From Planctomycetes bacterium UBA2386 (GTDB lineage: Bacteria > Planctomycetota > UBA1135 > UBA2386), in NCBI GenBank assembly GCA_002343845.1, contig DDSQ01000195.1, positions 1,938 to 17,607 on the forward strand: a stretch of DNA of 15,670 nucleotides, in the 5' to 3' direction. The notes beneath the pieces were generated by a model that saw only the letters and a program-made list of their open reading frames with translations, made no database searches and had not been told where the DNA came from. Shown piece by piece: positions 1-7,741 of this stretch (position 1 is the first letter of the stretch; every line of letters begins with the position of its first letter). Both the position numbers and the translations under genes were made by a program.

Positions 1-1
1 C

Positions 2-55
2 GCCGCCGACCGCGCCGAGCAGCAGACGCTCGAACTGGTCGCACGCTCGCGCTGA
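2..55 (+). CDS. C-terminal fragment of an unidentified protein (5' end outside window)
   Basis: Frame 2 is open from the window edge and reads AADRAEQQTLELVARSR before a TGA at 53-55. The Ala/Glu/Gln/Arg-rich composition suits the end of a helical protein. The stop lies 15 nt before the stop of the minus-strand NADH dehydrogenase, so the two genes would be convergent. Seventeen residues are too few to name a family, and the frame could be open by chance in such GC-rich DNA. Confidence 0.35.
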   Translation, partial: AADRAEQQTLELVARSR

Positions 56-70
56 CGCCGCGGCGACCGG

Positions 71-1363
71 TCACGGCGAGGCGGCTGGCGGCCGCCCCGG
101 CTCCCACGCGCGGCCCGTGATCAGCCGCGCGCCGCGCGAGAACGCGAAGTACTGCCACGCCCAGCCGATCATCACCACGAGCCGGTTGCGGAAGCCGATC
201 AGGTAGGCGATGTGCACGAGCCACCACACCCACCAGGCGAAGAACCCCACGAGGCGCAGCCGGCCGATGCTGCCGACGCCCTTCGCGCGGCCGATCGTCG
301 CGAGCATGCCCTTGTCGCGGTAGCGGAACGGCGCCATCGGTCGGCCGAACAGCGCCGCGAGCACGTTCTTGGCCGCCGCCCGACCGCTCTGGATCGCGGC
401 CGGCGCCACGCCCGGGATCGGCTGGCCGTCTTGCTGCAGGCTCATCAGGTCGCCGACCACGAACACGTGGTCGTGTCCGGGCACGCGAAGGTCGGGCTGC
501 ACCAGCACCCGCCCGGCGCGATCGAGCGGCACGCCGAGCGCCTTGCCGAGCGGCGACGCGGCGACACCTGCGGCCCACAAGACGGTGCGCGCGGCCAGAT
601 GTTCGTCGCCGAACCAGACGCCGGTGCGATCGATGCGCGTGACCTTCGCGCCCAGGCGCACTTCGACGCCGAGCCGTTCGAGCTGCTCCTTGGCGCTCGC
701 GGACAGCGGCGGCGTGAACGGCGGCAGCACACGGTCCGCGGCTTCGACCAGCACGACGCGCAACGTCCGCGGGTCGAAGCTGCGGAAGTCGCGCGCGACC
801 GTCCAGCGGCCGATCTCCGACAGGGCACCCGCGAGCTCGACGCCCGTCGGACCCGCACCGACGACGACGAACGTCAACGTCTCGCGCAACTGCGTGCGGT
901 CGGTGAGCCGTTCCGCGGCCTCGAACGCCGACAGCACGCGTCGCCGGATCTCGAGCGCGTCCTCGATGGTCTTCAGCCCGGGCGCCCACGCTTCCCACCC
1001 ATCCTGGCCGAAGTAGCTGTGGGTCGCCCCGGCAGCGACGATGAGCCAGTCGAACCCGAGTTCGCCGTCGGCGAGCGTGAGCGTGCGACGCTGCAGGTCG
1101 ATGCCGTCGACGCGCGCCAGGATCGTGCGCGCGTTCGCCTGGTGGCGCAGCACGGCGCGGATCGGGTAGGCGATGTCGCCGGGATTCAGCGCCGCAGTCG
1201 CGACCTGGTACAGCAGGGGCTGGAACAGGTGGTGGTTGCGGCGGTCGACGACCGTGATCCGGACCGGAGCCTTGCGCAGCGCGCGCGCGGCGGACAGACC
1301 AGCAAAGCCGGCACCGATGATGACGACGTGGGGCGCTGGCTCGGAACGAGAGGCGGGCGTCAC
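71..1363 (-). CDS. ndh: Type II NADH:quinone oxidoreductase (NDH-2), FAD-dependent
   Basis: A predicted 430-residue single-subunit NADH dehydrogenase that would pass electrons from NADH to membrane quinone without pumping protons. Seen: an N-terminal FAD-binding GAGFAG (residues 17-22), a second Rossmann motif GAGPTG (169-174) for NADH, VVGDL (302-306) contacting FAD, and PAAIQSG (321-327), which resembles the quinone-site motif of the family. The C-terminus (about 371-410) is rich in Trp and aromatic residues and is amphipathic, as in NDH-2 enzymes that sit on the cytoplasmic membrane face. Length is normal for the family. The GTG start at 1363 is chosen because it lies 11 residues before the FAD strand. 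The frame stays open to 1594, but that extension is Cys/Arg-rich and overlaps the divergent peptidase gene. No clear Shine-Dalgarno is visible. A related sulfide:quinone-type enzyme is less likely, since the conserved redox cysteines of that group are absent. Confidence 0.88.
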   Translation of the reverse strand: MTPASRSEPAPHVVIIGAGFAGLSAARALRKAPVRITVVDRRNHHLFQPLLYQVATAALNPGDIAYPIRAVLRHQANARTILARVDGIDLQRRTLTLADGELGFDWLIVAAGATHSYFGQDGWEAWAPGLKTIEDALEIRRRVLSAFEAAERLTDRTQLRETLTFVVVGAGPTGVELAGALSEIGRWTVARDFRSFDPRTLRVVLVEAADRVLPPFTPPLSASAKEQLERLGVEVRLGAKVTRIDRTGVWFGDEHLAARTVLWAAGVAASPLGKALGVPLDRAGRVLVQPDLRVPGHDHVFVVGDLMSLQQDGQPIPGVAPAAIQSGRAAAKNVLAALFGRPMAPFRYRDKGMLATIGRAKGVGSIGRLRLVGFFAWWVWWLVHIAYLIGFRNRLVVMIGWAWQYFAFSRGARLITGRAWEPGRPPAASP

Positions 1364-1385
1364 GGAACGATGCGGCGGGCAGCAG

Positions 1386-1401
1386 ACGGCACTCGTGCCG
1401 T
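1386..1401. promoter_or_regulatory. 16-bp palindrome in the ndh/peptidase divergent gap, candidate operator
   Basis: Perfect 7-bp arms ACGGCAC (1386-1392) and GTGCCGT (1395-1401) are separated by TC. The site sits 22 nt upstream of the ndh GTG start and 60 nt upstream of the peptidase ATG, inside the only space where promoters for both genes can lie. A dimeric repressor site is one reading and a short RNA hairpin in the ndh leader is another. No second copy was noticed in the window. Confidence 0.3.
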
Positions 1402-1461
1402 GACTGCAACAGCAGACACCGTGGCTGGCGCCGGCCGCAGCAGCTGCGTACGAGCACGCGC

Positions 1462-3036
1462 ATGCCCTACCGCCCGACGCGGCCGTTGCCCGCCGCCCTG
1501 CTGCTCGCTGCCGTTCTCCCGGCCCAGCAAGGACCACAGACCGTTCCGGAGGCGACCGACCACGCGCGCACGTCGCGCGCCGCCGAGGTCGCACGGTTCG
1601 TCGCCGCCTGCACGACGCTGCCGCATGGCGACCGGCTGCACGTGCGTTCGGCCGGTCGGTCGAAGCAGGACCGCGACCAGTTGCTGGTCGAGGTGGCGCT
1701 GCCGTCGGCGCCGACCCCGCGGCTGCGCGCGCTGATCATCGGCAACATCCACGCCGGCGAAATCGAGGGCAAGGAGGCGATCCAACAGCTCGTGCGCGAG
1801 TTCGCGCTCGGCGAGCACGCCGACGTGCTCGCGCGCTGCGATCTGTGGCTGCTGCCGATCTACAACGTCGACGGCAACGAGGCCGAAGGGCTGAAGAACC
1901 GCGCCGGGCAGAACGGACCCGACCTGGTCGGGCAGCGCGCGAACGCGCAGGGGCTCGACCTCAACCGCGACTTCGTGAAGGCCGAGGCGCCGGAGACGCA
2001 GAACCTGCTGCGGCTGTTCGTCGACGTCGACCCGCACCTGTTCGTCGACCTGCACACGACGAACGGCTCCTACCACGGCTACCACCTGACCTACGCGCCG
2101 AGCCTGTCGCCGAACCAGGATCCGGGCCTGGCCGCGCTTTCGCGCACGCTGCTCGACGACGCGCAGGCGGCGATGCTCGGCGGCGGCTTCGCGACCTTCG
2201 ACTACGGCAACTTCGAGACGCGCGACTGGGACGGCGGCGGGGCGCCGGAGTCGGGCGGCGTGCGTGGCTGGTACAGCTACGACCACCGGGCGCGCTACGG
2301 CGTCAACTACTTCGGCCTGCGCAACCGCATCGGCATCCTCAGCGAGGCCTACAGCTACGCCGACTTCAAGACGCGCATCGCGGCGACACACGCGTTCATG
2401 CTGGCACTGCTGCGTGGTCTCGTCGCGCGCGCCGACGACGTGCTCGCGAAGACGGCCGAAGCCGATCGGCGGCTCGCCGCCGCGGAACCGGTCGCCTTCG
2501 GCTACGACACGACGTTCGCAGCGCCGGAGACGATGCCGGTGCTGGTCGGCGCGGTGACGCGCGAGGAGGGCAGTGGCGAACGACCGCTGCGCTTCGTGCG
2601 CGCCGGCGACGGCACGGCCGAGACGATGCCCGTGTTCCGTTCGTTCGCCGCCAAGGCGAGCGTCGCCCTGCCGGCGGCGTGGGCGATCCGTGAGCCCTCG
2701 CCCGAAGTCATGGCACTGCTCGAGCGGCACGGGGTGGCGGTGACGCGGCTCGATGCACCGCGCGTCGTTGCGGCGCAGACGTTCTCGGTCACGAAGAAGC
2801 GGAAGCCCAAGCGCCCGTTCCAGGGGCACCAGGAGCTGCACCTCGAGGGAGCGTGGGGCGAGGCGGTGTCGGTCGAACTGCCGGCGGGCACGCTGCTCGT
2901 CGAGGCGAAGCAACCGCTCGGGAGGCTGTGCGCGACGCTGCTCGAACCGAAGAGCGAGGACTCGCTGTCGACGTGGAACTACTTCGAGGCGAAGACGACC
3001 GACGTCTATCCGGTGCTCAGGGTCGTGCGGCGCTGA
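1462..3036 (+). CDS. Exported M14-family zinc carboxypeptidase
   Basis: A predicted 524-residue metallopeptidase of the carboxypeptidase A superfamily, which removes C-terminal residues or processes peptides outside the cytoplasm. Residues 1-22 form a signal peptide: basic start, then a leucine/alanine core ending in PAQQ. The zinc ligands are visible as H97 and E100 in NIHAGE and H198 in VDLHTT. LDLNRD (165-170) supplies the Asn-Arg pair that binds the substrate carboxylate, and E295 in ILSEAYSY fits the general base. The catalytic domain spans about 45-325. A further 200 residues end in the PLGRL (485-489) and TWNYF (504-508) motifs that accompany this bacterial subgroup. All key residues are present, so an active enzyme is expected. 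The ATG at 1462 is the start that gives a clean signal peptide; no Shine-Dalgarno precedes it. It diverges from ndh and converges with the aldolase gene 10 nt downstream. Confidence 0.9.
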   Translation: MPYRPTRPLPAALLLAAVLPAQQGPQTVPEATDHARTSRAAEVARFVAACTTLPHGDRLHVRSAGRSKQDRDQLLVEVALPSAPTPRLRALIIGNIHAGEIEGKEAIQQLVREFALGEHADVLARCDLWLLPIYNVDGNEAEGLKNRAGQNGPDLVGQRANAQGLDLNRDFVKAEAPETQNLLRLFVDVDPHLFVDLHTTNGSYHGYHLTYAPSLSPNQDPGLAALSRTLLDDAQAAMLGGGFATFDYGNFETRDWDGGGAPESGGVRGWYSYDHRARYGVNYFGLRNRIGILSEAYSYADFKTRIAATHAFMLALLRGLVARADDVLAKTAEADRRLAAAEPVAFGYDTTFAAPETMPVLVGAVTREEGSGERPLRFVRAGDGTAETMPVFRSFAAKASVALPAAWAIREPSPEVMALLERHGVAVTRLDAPRVVAAQTFSVTKKRKPKRPFQGHQELHLEGAWGEAVSVELPAGTLLVEAKQPLGRLCATLLEPKSEDSLSTWNYFEAKTTDVYPVLRVVRR

Positions 3037-3046
3037 GGGCGCGCAC

Positions 3047-5146
3047 CTACCGCGGGAACGCTTCCGGCAACCCACCGTCGACCGGCAGCACCGCCCCGGT
3101 TGTCGGCGTGCGTTCGCTCGCGAAGAACACCACCGCCTCGCCGACGTGCCGCGGCAGCACCGCGACCTTGAGCAGCGAGCGCTGCCGGTAGAACTCGCGC
3201 AGCCCCTTCTCGTCGAGCCCACGCGCCTGCATGCGCCCCGGCCCCACTTCCTGCCAGAGCTGGCTCGGCACCGCTTCGTCGCCGAACACCGCGTCGGCGT
3301 TGATCGTGTTGACCCGCACCCCGAACTCGGCGAACTCGAGTGCCGCGATCCGCGCGAGCTGCAGTTGCGCCGCCTTGCTCGCCGAGTAGGCGCCGAACCC
3401 CGCACCCGGCGCGAACGTGTTCTTGCTCGCCTGCACGACCACGCTGCCGCCGGTGCGCTGCGCGCGGAACACCGCCGCCGCCTCCTTCAGGACCAGCATC
3501 GTGCCCGTCGTGTTGACCGCCATCACCTTGGCGAAGCGGTCCGGGTCCATCGCATCGAGCCGGCTGACGTGGGCGATGCCGGCGTTCGGCACCACGCAGT
3601 CCACGCCGCCGAACGCGAGCACGCAGTCGTGGAAGAGCGCAGTGACCGAGCGCGCGTCGGTGACGTCGGCGACGCCGGTCGCGAGCTGCCCGCGGTGCTT
3701 GCTGAAGCGTTCGGTCACCACCAGCAGCCGCGCGCTGTCGACGTCGGTCGCGAACACGCAGGCGCCGTGTTCGAGCAGCGCTTCGACGATGCCGCAGCCG
3801 ATCGCGCCCGCGGCTCCCGTGACGAGCGCCACCTGTCCCGCCAGCGTCGGCTCCTTGGCGGCGCCGAGCTTCGCCAGCTCGAGCGGCCAGTACTCCATCT
3901 CGGCGAGGTCGTGGTCGTCGAGCGGCGTGTAGGCGCCGAGCGCCTGCGCACCGGCCTTCACGCGCAGCGTGTGTCCGGCGATGTCCGCGGCGATGCGCGC
4001 CGCCTTGCGCGATGGCTGCAGCGCGACGAGGCCCGCTCCTTCGACGACGACGACGACCGGCGTCGGCCGCAGCATGGTGGCCGAGAGCCGCGCGCAGTGC
4101 GCGGCGTGGTAGCGCGCGTAGTTCGCGACGTAGGTCGCGACCTGCTGCCGCATCGCCTCGGGATCGACGGCGTGGGCCTGCGTGACGTAGAGGTAGGGCC
4201 CCTTGGTCCGGATCACGTGGTCCGGCGTGACCGGGTTGGTCGCGAGCAGCGCGCGAGCGTCGGGATGCGCGGCGAACGCGGCGAACGCGTCGTCGCTGCG
4301 CGCCTCGGCGACCACGCGCTGCCACGCCGGGCCGAGCGTCGACGTCGCCGGCACCGCCAGCGCGCCGCGCAACACCGGCAGGGCCTTGGCCAGGAACGCG
4401 CGCCGGTCCGATGCCGGCAGCGGTGCGGGACTGCCGCGCAGCATCGCCGGCACCGGCCCGATCCGCTGCGCGATGTAGCGTTCGGCGCGATCGACCAGCT
4501 CGATCGTGCGTTCGTAGCTCTCGCGCGCGGTCTCGCCGAACGTGAACAGCCCGTGCTTCAGCAGCACGATGCCGCGGCACTTCGGCTGCCGTTCGAACGC
4601 GTCGGCGACGGCCTTCGCGAGCGGGAAGCCCGGCATGATCCACGGCAGGACCACGACGTCGTCGCCGAACGCCTGCCGCACGTGCAGGGCCGGGTCGGGC
4701 TGGTCGCTGAGCACCAGGATCGCGTTGGCATGCGTGTGGTCGACGAAGCGATGCGGCAGGAACGCGTGCAGCAACGTCTCGACCGACGGGTTCGGCGCCT
4801 TGCTGTCGAGCAGCGCCCCGCGCACGGCGTCGACCATCGCCTGGTCGGTGAGGGCCGACAGCGCGCGCAGTTCGCGCAGCGGCACGAGGCGCACGGCGGG
4901 CAGACCCGCGGGCTCGACCTCGGCGAGGTCGCTACCACTGCCCTTCACGCACAGCACGTCGATCTCGCGCCCGAGCAGGTCGCGGGCCGTCGTCTTCACC
5001 GAGGTGTTGCCGCCACCGTGCAGCACCAGCTCGGCATCGCGGCCGAGCAGGCGCGAGGTGTAGACACGCAATGCGACGTGTTCGCCGGCGGCCGCGTAGC
5101 GGCGCACGAAGTCCTGGGCCTCGGAGTCTTGCCAACGGCTCTGCAT
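3047..5146 (-). CDS. Bifunctional class II aldolase / short-chain dehydrogenase (rhamnulose-1-phosphate aldolase/lactaldehyde dehydrogenase type)
   Basis: A 699-residue fusion. In characterised relatives (the RhaD/RhaE-type fusion of rhamnose catabolism) the first domain cleaves rhamnulose-1-phosphate to dihydroxyacetone phosphate and lactaldehyde, and the second handles lactaldehyde with NAD. Seen: class II aldolase features HGGGNTSVK (43-51), HTHAN (137-141, two zinc histidines) and KHGL (197-200, third histidine). After a linker, a complete SDR domain begins near 436 with TGAAGAIG (443-450), NAG (521-523), catalytic S574, and YSASK (Y587, K591). Both active sites look intact. Length matches known fusions. 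The ATG at 5146 begins MQSRW just ahead of the aldolase domain; the open frame upstream to 5365 overlaps the preceding gene and is rejected. It lies 43 nt downstream of the pseudouridine synthase, so co-transcription is possible. No rhamnose isomerase, kinase or transporter lies in the window, so the sugar is inferred from family only. Confidence 0.85.
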   Translation of the reverse strand: MQSRWQDSEAQDFVRRYAAAGEHVALRVYTSRLLGRDAELVLHGGGNTSVKTTARDLLGREIDVLCVKGSGSDLAEVEPAGLPAVRLVPLRELRALSALTDQAMVDAVRGALLDSKAPNPSVETLLHAFLPHRFVDHTHANAILVLSDQPDPALHVRQAFGDDVVVLPWIMPGFPLAKAVADAFERQPKCRGIVLLKHGLFTFGETARESYERTIELVDRAERYIAQRIGPVPAMLRGSPAPLPASDRRAFLAKALPVLRGALAVPATSTLGPAWQRVVAEARSDDAFAAFAAHPDARALLATNPVTPDHVIRTKGPYLYVTQAHAVDPEAMRQQVATYVANYARYHAAHCARLSATMLRPTPVVVVVEGAGLVALQPSRKAARIAADIAGHTLRVKAGAQALGAYTPLDDHDLAEMEYWPLELAKLGAAKEPTLAGQVALVTGAAGAIGCGIVEALLEHGACVFATDVDSARLLVVTERFSKHRGQLATGVADVTDARSVTALFHDCVLAFGGVDCVVPNAGIAHVSRLDAMDPDRFAKVMAVNTTGTMLVLKEAAAVFRAQRTGGSVVVQASKNTFAPGAGFGAYSASKAAQLQLARIAALEFAEFGVRVNTINADAVFGDEAVPSQLWQEVGPGRMQARGLDEKGLREFYRQRSLLKVAVLPRHVGEAVVFFASERTPTTGAVLPVDGGLPEAFPR

Positions 5147-5189
5147 GGGGGCCGGGACGCTACCCGATGACCCGGTCGCCGCGCGCGCG

Positions 5190-6167
5190 TCAGCGACCCA
5201 TCGCGGGACTTCGCTCGCGGCGCAGCCAGGCCAGCAGCGCCTCGAAGTCCGGCGGCAACGGCGCCTCGAACACCATCGGCTCGCGCGTCGCCGGATGGAC
5301 CAGGGTGAGCCGATGCGCGTGCAGGCACTGGCGCCCGGGGGACGGCGCCCCCGGCGGCAGCGCATCGTTCTGGCGCAGGCGCGAACGGTAGACGCGGTCG
5401 CCCACCAGCGAGTGCCCGATCGACGTCATGTGCACGCGGATCTGGTGCGTCCGCCCGGTCTTCGGCTCGCAGCGCACGTGCGCGAAACCGCGGAAGCGCT
5501 CGACCACTTCGTAGAACGTCGACGACTCGCGGCCGCCTTCGTCGACCACCGTCATGCGGTCGGGATGGCGCGGGTCGGTGGCGATCGGCCGTTCGATCCA
5601 GTCGCTCTGGAAGCGCGGCTCGCCGAACACGACGCAGCGATACTGCTTCTGCACGGCGCGGTCCTTCCACTGCTGGCGCAGGTCCACCATCGCCACCTCG
5701 TTCTTGGCGACGACCATGACGCCGGTGGTGTCGCGGTCGAGGCGATGCACGATGCCGGGCCGCACGACGTCGGGCGCGCTCGGCAGTTCGCCGAAGCGGG
5801 CGCGCGCCCAGCTCGCCACCGTGTGCTGCACGAAGTCCTTGTCCTCGGGCGGGTGCGCGGCGAGCCCGGCGGGCTTGTCGATCACGCAGAACCACGGGTC
5901 GTCGTAGAGCAGCGTCACCTCGGGCAGCGGCAGATCGGGAGCGAGCGGATCGCGCAGCAGGTCGGCCAGCACGCGGAACTGCACCACGTCGTCGGCGACG
6001 AGGAACCCGCCGGCACGGGCGCGGCGGCCCGCCACCGTGACCATCCCTTCGTCGAGCAGCCGCCGGGCCACGGTGCGGCTCCCCACTTCGGCTTGCCGCG
6101 CGAGGAAGACGTCGAGACGGACGCCAGCGTCCGGCGCGGTGACGGTGCGAGTGATCGGCTCGGCCAT
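5190..6167 (-). CDS. rluD: RluA/RluD-family 23S rRNA pseudouridine synthase
   Basis: A 325-residue cytoplasmic enzyme that isomerises uridines to pseudouridine in rRNA. Residues about 16-65 form an S4 RNA-binding domain (VRLDVFLARQ onward). The catalytic domain carries GIVHRLDRDTTGVMVVAKN (138-156), in which D144 of HRLD is the catalytic aspartate of the family. It also has CEPKTGRTHQIRVH (233-246) and the C-terminal QCLHAHRLTLVHP (280-292) typical of RluA-type enzymes. Size and domain order match RluD (23S positions 1911/1915/1917 in E. coli), but RluC-like specificity cannot be excluded from sequence alone. The ATG at 6167 is placed directly before the S4 domain; the longer frame to 6527 crosses into the divergent regulator. 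No Shine-Dalgarno is seen. It is divergent from the HD-GYP regulator across 181 nt and upstream of the aldolase fusion on the same strand. Confidence 0.88.
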   Translation of the reverse strand: MAEPITRTVTAPDAGVRLDVFLARQAEVGSRTVARRLLDEGMVTVAGRRARAGGFLVADDVVQFRVLADLLRDPLAPDLPLPEVTLLYDDPWFCVIDKPAGLAAHPPEDKDFVQHTVASWARARFGELPSAPDVVRPGIVHRLDRDTTGVMVVAKNEVAMVDLRQQWKDRAVQKQYRCVVFGEPRFQSDWIERPIATDPRHPDRMTVVDEGGRESSTFYEVVERFRGFAHVRCEPKTGRTHQIRVHMTSIGHSLVGDRVYRSRLRQNDALPPGAPSPGRQCLHAHRLTLVHPATREPMVFEAPLPPDFEALLAWLRRERSPAMGR

Positions 6168-6348
6168 TCGAGTCGCGCAGGATTGGCGGCGGAGCACGCG
6201 GGTGCAATGGCGCAGCGACTCGGATTGCCAACAACTCTCCACAGTTTCTCCAGAAGGCGGTTGAGCCTGGCGCCGGTGCCATGCAGACTTCCGCGCGGAT
6301 ACGGCCCTCCGCGGGTGGCAGTCGTTCGCGGCTGGGTTGCGGTGCGAC
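6168..6348. other. Divergent intergenic region with a less GC-rich patch and a 10-bp palindrome
   Basis: This 181-nt gap separates the starts of the pseudouridine synthase and the HD-GYP regulator and should contain both promoters. Bases 6221-6256 are clearly less GC-rich than their surroundings, and TTGCCA at 6225-6230 could be a -35 element. I could not pair it with a convincing -10 on either strand. TCCGCGCGGA at 6290-6299 is a perfect palindrome 50 nt before the regulator start and could be an operator. No small gene is evident. Confidence 0.4.
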
Positions 6349-7452
6349 ATGAGCCTTCCCGAGCCCGACCCTGCGTGGCGCCGGCCTTCGCCGACGCCGT
6401 CCTCTGCGAACGGATCGAACCCCCGACTGCGGTTGGCCGGCGAGGAAGCCGCCCCCCGCTCGGGCGTGCGGGTCCTGCTCGTCGACGACGAACCCCTGGT
6501 GCTGCAGAGCCTGGCCCACATCCTCACCGGCGCTGGCTACGCGGTGACCCTGACCAGCACCCTGGCGGCGGCCACGGAGCGCCTGCGTCGCGAGTCGTTC
6601 GACCTGGTGCTGACCGACCTCTATCTCGGCGACGACGAACTCGGCGTGCAGATCGCGGAAGTCGCGCGCGAACGCCGTCCGCAGGTGCCGGTCATCGTGC
6701 TCACGGGCCGCCCGACGTTCGACGGCGCCCAGGAAGCGGTGCGCAACCACGTCGCCGACATGGTCGTGAAGCCCGTCGAGTCGCGCACGCTGCTGGCCAC
6801 GTGCCGGCGCGTGATGCACGAGACGGCCCTCGCCCACCGCAACGCCGAACTCGAGACCTGCAACCGCGTGCTCACCAGCGTGCTGCCGCGCACGATCGAG
6901 ATGAAGGACCCCACGACGAGCGGGCATGCCGCGCGCGTCGTCGGCTACACCGACACGCTGGCACGCCGCTGCGGGGTCAACGAGGAAGACCGCCGATCCC
7001 TGCGCATGGCCGCGCTGCTGCACGACATCGGCAAGATCGGCGTGCCCGACCAGATCCTGCAGAAACCGGGTGCGCTGACCGCCGACGAGATGGACGTCGT
7101 GAAGCGCCACCCGGCGATGGGGTACGAGGTGCTGGCCGGACTGCAGGAGCACGCCGACGTTCGCAACTGGGTGTACCAGCACCACGAACGCTGGGACGGC
7201 AAGGGCTACCCGAACGGTCTCGCCGGCGAGGACGTCGCGCTGCCCGGGCGCATCCTGGTTCTCGCCGAGGTGTACGACGCCCTCGCCGAGCAGCGCAGCT
7301 ACAAGTCGGCGTGGCCGATCGAGAAGATCGTCGCCCTGTTCCGGGACCAGGCCGGACGCCAATTCGACCCCGACCTTGCCCACCTGGTCGCGGATGGGCT
7401 CGAACAACGCGGCCAGCGCTTCTTCGCCAGCGCCACGGACCAGCTGTTCTGA
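6349..7452 (+). CDS. Response regulator with receiver and HD-GYP domains (probable cyclic-di-GMP phosphodiesterase)
   Basis: A 367-residue two-domain regulator. After a proline/serine-rich leader (1-39), the receiver (about 41-155) has the acidic pair D46-D47, phospho-acceptor D90 in LTDLYLG, T119 and K141 in VVKPVE, all canonical. The HD-GYP domain follows, with H193, ALLHDIGKIGVPD (222-234) carrying the metal-binding HD pair H225-D226, and HHERWDGKGYP (278-288). This is a full signature, expected to hydrolyse cyclic-di-GMP to pGpG or GMP and so lower the second messenger after phosphorylation by an unlinked histidine kinase. The ATG at 6349 is preferred over an in-frame TTG at 6337; neither has a Shine-Dalgarno. 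No histidine kinase is adjacent, so the cognate sensor is unknown. Confidence 0.9.
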   Translation: MSLPEPDPAWRRPSPTPSSANGSNPRLRLAGEEAAPRSGVRVLLVDDEPLVLQSLAHILTGAGYAVTLTSTLAAATERLRRESFDLVLTDLYLGDDELGVQIAEVARERRPQVPVIVLTGRPTFDGAQEAVRNHVADMVVKPVESRTLLATCRRVMHETALAHRNAELETCNRVLTSVLPRTIEMKDPTTSGHAARVVGYTDTLARRCGVNEEDRRSLRMAALLHDIGKIGVPDQILQKPGALTADEMDVVKRHPAMGYEVLAGLQEHADVRNWVYQHHERWDGKGYPNGLAGEDVALPGRILVLAEVYDALAEQRSYKSAWPIEKIVALFRDQAGRQFDPDLAHLVADGLEQRGQRFFASATDQLF

Positions 7453-7741
7453 CAGAGCCAGGAGATCCGTTCCCACCGCTGCCACCGGCCGGGCCGGACC
7501 GCCCTGGCCCCCTGGCGAACCGTCGATCCCCAGGCCGCCCGACCGGGACCGGCCGGGGCGATCGTTGCCGAGGGACCACCGCGGTGAAGCCCATGTGAGG
7601 ACGGGGCTTGGCAGCCGTTGCAACCGGCAGACAATCGTGGTCGCCCCCAGAGGTGCTGGCTAGCATCCGGCACCCCTCCGAATCCCGTGAGCGCCGACCC
7701 CCACGCTCGCGGCATGCTCGCTCCTGCCTCACCGACGAACG
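7453..7741. other. 289-nt intergenic region with three inverted repeats
   Basis: No convincing gene is seen; open frames here are short and unlike any family. An imperfect hairpin has arms 7524-7536 and 7551-7564 (CGATCCCCAGGCC against GGCCGGGGCGATCG, one bulge and one mismatch) and a 14-nt loop. A second has arms AAGCCC (7587-7592) and GGGCTT (7604-7609). A third is GCCG-TTGCAAC-CGGC (7614-7628). None has a following U-run. They may terminate the HD-GYP transcript, fold in an RNA leader, or be chance in GC-rich DNA. Confidence 0.35.
7638..7666 (+). promoter_or_regulatory. Weak sigma70-like promoter for the FGE-fold/cupin pair
   Basis: TGGTCG (7638-7643), a 17-nt spacer and TAGCAT (7661-7666) give 3 of 6 and 4 of 6 matches to the sigma70 consensus. 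The -10 hexamer is identical to that of the better promoter proposed for the HEAT-repeat gene. It would leave a leader of about 70 nt before the ATG at 7742. The match is weak on its own. Confidence 0.3.

Noticed and set aside
1364..1594. 77-codon N-terminal extension of the NADH dehydrogenase
   Set aside because: The extension is Cys/Arg-rich, lacks family similarity and overlaps the signal-peptide region of the divergent peptidase.
2753..5170. Very long plus-strand open frame (about 800 codons) across the aldolase gene
   Set aside because: Arg/His-rich translation with no recognisable domain, antisense to a gene with full aldolase and SDR motifs. It is typical of high-GC shadow frames.
6337..6348. 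TTG start giving four more residues on the HD-GYP regulator
   Set aside because: The adjacent ATG at 6349 is a better start codon and nothing upstream supports the TTG.
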